From positions 25,579 through 89,578 of the forward strand of contig JANYEQ010000035.1 of the NCBI GenBank assembly GCA_025363015.1: a stretch of 64,000 nt of DNA, read 5' to 3'. This document shows positions 61,006-64,000 of this stretch, piece by piece (the first letter of the stretch is position 1; each line of letters begins with the position of its first letter). This stretch comes from Bacteroidota bacterium. GTDB lineage: Bacteria; Bacteroidota; Bacteroidia; B-17B0; Aurantibacillaceae. Below the pieces are notes generated by a model. The model was given only the letters and a program-made list of their open reading frames with translations. It did not search any database and was not told where the DNA came from. Position numbers and translations under genes: made by a program.

Positions 61006-62355
61006 CTATTTTTCGGTTTTATAAAGGTCTTCTTTTTTTACAATTTGTACCTTAGTGCCTTCTTTTAATGTTTTAGATACTGCACTATATGGACCGCAAA
61101 TAATTTCTTGATTATTTTTTACGCCGCTTAATATTTCAATAAAATCATTGTCTTGTATGCCAGTTTTAACTTCTATTTGTTGAGATGTACCTTTGTTTAA
61201 AATAAAAACATATTCTTTTATTTTTTCATCGGTTTTGTTTTGTTGCTTTTCTTTCTCCTCATTTTCGTTATTAACTTGTATTTGAGGTTCGTCAAACTCG
61301 TTATTAAACTGAACGGAATCTTTATTACGTGTAGTAACAGCTTGAATTGGTATTGTAATTACATTACTTACTCTACGGGTTTGTATATCAACACTAGCAC
61401 TCATACCTGGCCTAAAAGGAACAGGGTTTTTTTCGTTGACTAAGTAGTTGTAGGATTCGCGCACCAATCTAATTTTAACTACAAAATTGGTCACTTGGTC
61501 TACGCTAATACCAGTGGCGTTAGATGAGTTAGCTATTTCGGTAACAATGCCTTTAAATTTTTTATCCATATAGGCATCCACTTCTATTAAGGCCGTATCG
61601 TTTTTATGTACTTTAATAATATCGTTTTCATTTACTTCAACACTTACTTCCATTTCGTTTAGGTTTGCTAAGCGTAAAATTTCGGTACCAGCCATGCCGT
61701 TAACTCCAACAACTCTTTCGCCCTTGCGCGAACTTAGCTTAGATACCGTTGCATCAACCGGAGCATATATAAATGTTTTTTCTAAATTGGTATTAGCTTC
61801 TTTTAAAGAAGCTTCGCTCCCTTGTATGTTGTATTGACTAGCATTTACGGTGGCTTCTAACGAACTTACATTTGCTTTTGAGCCTTCAAATTGTGCTTTT
61901 GCAGCATCAAATTCTTGTTGCGAAATGGCATTTTGATCAAATAATTTTTTGTTGCGATTAAATACAGCCTCGGCATTTGCTAGGTTGGCTTTAGCTTGTT
62001 CTAACTGTGCTTTAGCAGAGTTTAAATTGGCTTTAGTAGTGTTTACACTTGCGTTTACACGTTCAAAAGCACTCACATACAAATCGGGTTTTATACGGCA
62101 CAGTAAATCGCCTTTTTTAACTTGGTCGCCTTCTTTTACCTTCATTTCGGTAATTTCGCCGCTAACATCGCTGGTAATTTTTAATTCCGTTTCGGGTTGT
62201 ATTTTACCAGTTGCACTAACAACTTCAATTATTTGCCTAATGCTGGCTTTTTGGGTATAAACTTCTAAGGGCTTATTGCCATTAAAAACTTTTGATAGTA
62301 CAACAACCAAAACAACAGCAATGCCAACAATTAAAATCCAATATATTTTCTTCAT
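61006..62355 (-). CDS. HlyD/MacA-type periplasmic adaptor of an efflux system
   Basis: N-terminal membrane anchor (IYWILIVGIAVVLVVVLSKVF), then a lipoyl-like domain (VVSATGKIQPETELKITSDVSGEITEMKVKEGDQVKKGDLLCRI), a long coiled-coil hairpin (about 85-190, Asn/Ala/Lys-rich), a second lipoyl half (TFIYAPVDATVSKLSSRKGERVVG), a beta-barrel domain and a C-terminal membrane-proximal domain. Form and length (449) fit adaptors of MacB-type ABC or RND pumps. The expected permease and outer-membrane partner are not in the window; tsaB follows directly. A TAGATTTG box precedes the ATG by 14 nt. Confidence 0.87.
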   Translation of the reverse strand: MKKIYWILIVGIAVVLVVVLSKVFNGNKPLEVYTQKASIRQIIEVVSATGKIQPETELKITSDVSGEITEMKVKEGDQVKKGDLLCRIKPDLYVSAFERVNASVNTTKANLNSAKAQLEQAKANLANAEAVFNRNKKLFDQNAISQQEFDAAKAQFEGSKANVSSLEATVNASQYNIQGSEASLKEANTNLEKTFIYAPVDATVSKLSSRKGERVVGVNGMAGTEILRLANLNEMEVSVEVNENDIIKVHKNDTALIEVDAYMDKKFKGIVTEIANSSNATGISVDQVTNFVVKIRLVRESYNYLVNEKNPVPFRPGMSASVDIQTRRVSNVITIPIQAVTTRNKDSVQFNNEFDEPQIQVNNENEEKEKQQNKTDEKIKEYVFILNKGTSQQIEVKTGIQDNDFIEILSGVKNNQEIICGPYSAVSKTLKEGTKVQIVKKEDLYKTEK

Positions 62356-62369
62356 AATTAATTTGATTA

Positions 62370-62377
62370 CAAATCTA
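62370..62377 (-). promoter_or_regulatory. -7 promoter box of the efflux adaptor gene
   Basis: TAGATTTG on the minus strand fits TAnnTTTG and ends 14 nt before the ATG. No well-spaced TTG is visible. Confidence 0.4.
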
Positions 62378-62435
62378 ATAATAAATAAAGGTTTTAAAAG
62401 GATTTTAAAACAAAGCTAAAAAATAAAAAATGTAA

Positions 62436-63263
62436 TTAAAAACCAGTACCAAAATGGGTAAGACTTTCGCGTTTCATTGGTTGTATGGTTAAAACGGGTA
62501 TATTACTAATATCAACAATACGCTGTGCGGCAGTGCCTCCAAAAAATTCGGCTACACCTAGTGCAGGCTTATTCATAATCATAATTAAATCGCACTCAAT
62601 TTTGTTAGCGTATTCAACCACGGTTTCTGCCACATTTTCGGCAGGAATAGATTTGTTTGAACACGAAACGCCTTTTGCCTTAATAAATTGCTTTACTTGG
62701 TGGCAATAGGCTAGTAATTGGTTTTCGTAAGGGGCATCTTTTGGATCGAAAACACCTAAAATACGAATACTAGCACCAAAATATTGTGCAAATTGTACAC
62801 AGGCATCTACTTTTTCGCGACTTTCGAGCGATAAATCTAAGGGTAATAAAATATTTTCGCAACCATCGCGGTGGTCGTTACCTCTAATGGTAATAACAGG
62901 ACATGGGGCTTTACGTACTAATTTACTAGCGCTGGTTCCCATAATGTTTCTAAACTTCATGTGGCTTTCTAAGCCTGCAATTATAAGAGTCGCATTTATT
63001 TCTTCGGCTACACGGTCTGTTTCCTCATATATATCGCCTTTAACGTTCATAAACTCTGTAGGCACGCCGCTTTCTTGTTCGGTTTGTTTGGTAAGTTTGT
63101 TTAAGGCTTCGTAACTTTCGTCGCCGCTTTTTTCGTAAACGTGCAACAACACTAATTTTGAATGGGTATATTTAGCCAAATTATACGATTGTTTTATGGC
63201 CAAAAGCGATTGTTTTGTAAAATCTATTGGAATTAAAATGACACCTCTTTCTTTTACTTGCAT
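62436..63263 (-). CDS. Universal stress protein with two UspA domains
   Basis: Two tandem Usp domains: residues 1-140 (GVILIPIDFTKQSLLAIKQSYNLA ... LIIAGLESHMKFRNIMGTSASKLVRKAPCPVITIRG) and 145-275 (ENILLPLDLSLESREKVDAC ... GVAEFFGGTAAQRIVDISNIPVLTIQPM). The first contains a GxxSAS-type phosphate segment. Usp proteins are cytoplasmic stress factors, some ATP-binding. It has its own promoter (TTG-N17-TACTTTTG) and lies between the adaptor gene and rpsP, which is divergent. The Usp tail on the Nramp transporter is a separate case. Confidence 0.92.
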   Translation of the reverse strand: MQVKERGVILIPIDFTKQSLLAIKQSYNLAKYTHSKLVLLHVYEKSGDESYEALNKLTKQTEQESGVPTEFMNVKGDIYEETDRVAEEINATLIIAGLESHMKFRNIMGTSASKLVRKAPCPVITIRGNDHRDGCENILLPLDLSLESREKVDACVQFAQYFGASIRILGVFDPKDAPYENQLLAYCHQVKQFIKAKGVSCSNKSIPAENVAETVVEYANKIECDLIMIMNKPALGVAEFFGGTAAQRIVDISNIPVLTIQPMKRESLTHFGTGF

Positions 63264-63287
63264 AATTTTTAATTAAAAATTGAACTA

Positions 63288-63315
63288 CAAAAGTATAATT
63301 TTTTTAATTATACAA
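63288..63315 (-). promoter_or_regulatory. Promoter of the tandem-Usp gene
   Basis: On the minus strand TTG (63315-63313), 17 nt, TACTTTTG (63295-63288): both elements at consensus spacing. The ATG is 24 nt downstream. Confidence 0.7.
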
Positions 63316-63334
63316 CCATTTTTTAGCCATTATT

Positions 63335-63364
63335 TTGTAAAAACAAATAAAATAACTACATTTG
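63335..63364 (+). promoter_or_regulatory. Promoter of rpsP
   Basis: TTG (63335-63337), 19 nt, TACATTTG (63357-63364): a full match to the Bacteroidota promoter. The ATG is 27 nt downstream. Confidence 0.75.
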
Positions 63365-63391
63365 CACCTCAAATTTTTAAAATAAAACAAA

Positions 63392-63919
63392 ATGGCAACA
63401 AAGATTAGACTACAAAGACATGGTAAAAAAGATTCAGCTTTTTTTCACATTGTAGTTGCGGATGGTCGTGCACCACGTGACGGAAAATTTATTGAAAAGT
63501 TAGGTACTTATAACCCTAACACAAACCCAGCAAGTATTGATATTAACTTCGATTCGACGTTAGATTGGTTAATGAAAGGTGCTCAGCCAACTGATACGGC
63601 TCGTGCAATTTTATCGTATAAAGGTTTGTTAATGAAAAAACACTTATTAGAAGGTGTAAAAAAAGGTGCATTAACCGATGCGCAAGTAGAGCAAAAATTT
63701 ACAAAATGGTTGGGCGAAAAAGACAATAAAATTGTTGGTAAAAAAGATAAATTAAAATCGGCTGATGCTAACAAAGTTATTGCGCAAAATAAAGTTGAAA
63801 AAGCTGCAAATTTAGCTAAGGCTGCTAAAATTGCTGCTAAAACAGCTGTTGTAGAGCCTACTGCTGAAGTTACCGACGCACCAGTTACGGATGCACCTAG
63901 CACCGAAGAAACTGCATAA
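63392..63919 (+). CDS. rpsP: 30S ribosomal protein S16 with C-terminal extension
   Basis: Residues 1-85 are S16 ([72 protein letters not shown]). The remaining 90 residues are a Lys/Ala-rich then Thr/Glu/Pro-rich low-complexity tail ([39 protein letters not shown]), a known Bacteroidota trait absent in E. coli S16. It has a strong promoter and would normally be followed by rimM outside the window. Confidence 0.96.
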   Translation: MATKIRLQRHGKKDSAFFHIVVADGRAPRDGKFIEKLGTYNPNTNPASIDINFDSTLDWLMKGAQPTDTARAILSYKGLLMKKHLLEGVKKGALTDAQVEQKFTKWLGEKDNKIVGKKDKLKSADANKVIAQNKVEKAANLAKAAKIAAKTAVVEPTAEVTDAPVTDAPSTEETA

Positions 63920-63937
63920 TTATTTTTTTAAATTAAA

Positions 63938-63975
63938 AACCGCTTTAGTATAAAAATAACGGGGTTTTTTTTTTA
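63938..63975 (+). terminator. Possible terminator after rpsP
   Basis: AAAAACC(G) can pair imperfectly with (C)GG-GGTTTTT, followed by a run of T. The stem is weak; it could attenuate rather than end transcription. Confidence 0.45.
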
Positions 63976-64000
63976 TTTTCTTTAACTCTTCCAATTCTTT

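Noticed and set aside
1-64000. CRISPR arrays, transposases, integrases, rRNA genes
   Set aside because: No regularly spaced repeats, no DDE or tyrosine-recombinase motifs among the ORFs, and no rRNA-like sequence were seen.

Overview
The window is AT-rich chromosomal DNA from a Bacteroidota bacterium of the class Bacteroidia; I cannot place it to genus. The signs are type IX secretion sorting tails (IYPNPCTD, IFPNPTTG), repeated promoters of the Bacteroidota form TTG-N17-23-TAnnTTTG, almost no Shine-Dalgarno sequences, a tmRNA tag ending in SYAMAA, and lineage-typical pairs such as DUF3822-rsmD, leucine dehydrogenase and DUF3078.

Layout. 1-3.4 kb: a secreted T9SS protein cut by the window edge, then a lipoprotein gene that has the anatomy of an integron-type gene cassette (boundary GTTATGCC, attC-like fold-back GGCATAAC...GTTA) lodged exactly between two convergent stop codons. 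2.7-5.8 kb: an rluA-family gene, argS and a small secreted protein. 5.8-7.8 kb: ssrA (tmRNA) with its terminator, then a class II Fic protein whose promoter carries four TACATGACAA-like boxes in a perfectly symmetric array. 7.8-18.2 kb: a lipoprotein, DUF3822-rsmD, an AAA-type ATPase under a palindrome-covered promoter, nusB, leucine dehydrogenase, a lone PaaD-like protein, mpl, and a mntR-mntH pair in which the transporter carries a UspA domain and the operon has a DtxR-like operator. 18.3-24.3 kb: an NTR/TIMP-like membrane protein, uppP, etfBA, a bifunctional nuclease and a nucleoside phosphorylase, with two small unexplained coding remnants. 24.4-34.5 kb: a TPR/PD40 envelope protein, a membrane-fused spermidine-synthase-like protein, a TSUP transporter, a GlcNAc-kinase-like protein, a SpoIID-domain protein, DUF3078 and a DsbD-type reductase. 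34.7-49.4 kb: a disulfide-less Lpd relative, glmS, LRR protein, ribF, hydroxyacyl-CoA dehydrogenase, two lipoproteins, nadE, a class III aminotransferase, ribD, ffh, a 2-hydroxyacid dehydrogenase and tRNA-Arg(ACG). 49.6-64 kb: a T9SS protein, M13 and M49 metallopeptidases, a flippase, two tandem TPR-SpoIIE phosphatases, tsaB, an RND adaptor, a tandem Usp protein and rpsP.

Most genes are housekeeping (translation and RNA modification, cell wall recycling and lipid carrier turnover, cofactors, electron transfer). The accessory signals are the lone cassette, the Fic locus beside tmRNA, and the ATPase. Three genes (the ATPase, mntR, and a lipoprotein at 42.6 kb) have a TAnnTTTG box ending exactly 4 nt before the ATG, which predicts leaderless mRNAs. 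No integrase, transposase, CRISPR array or rRNA was seen. Nothing here was checked against a database; family names rest on motifs recognised by eye.
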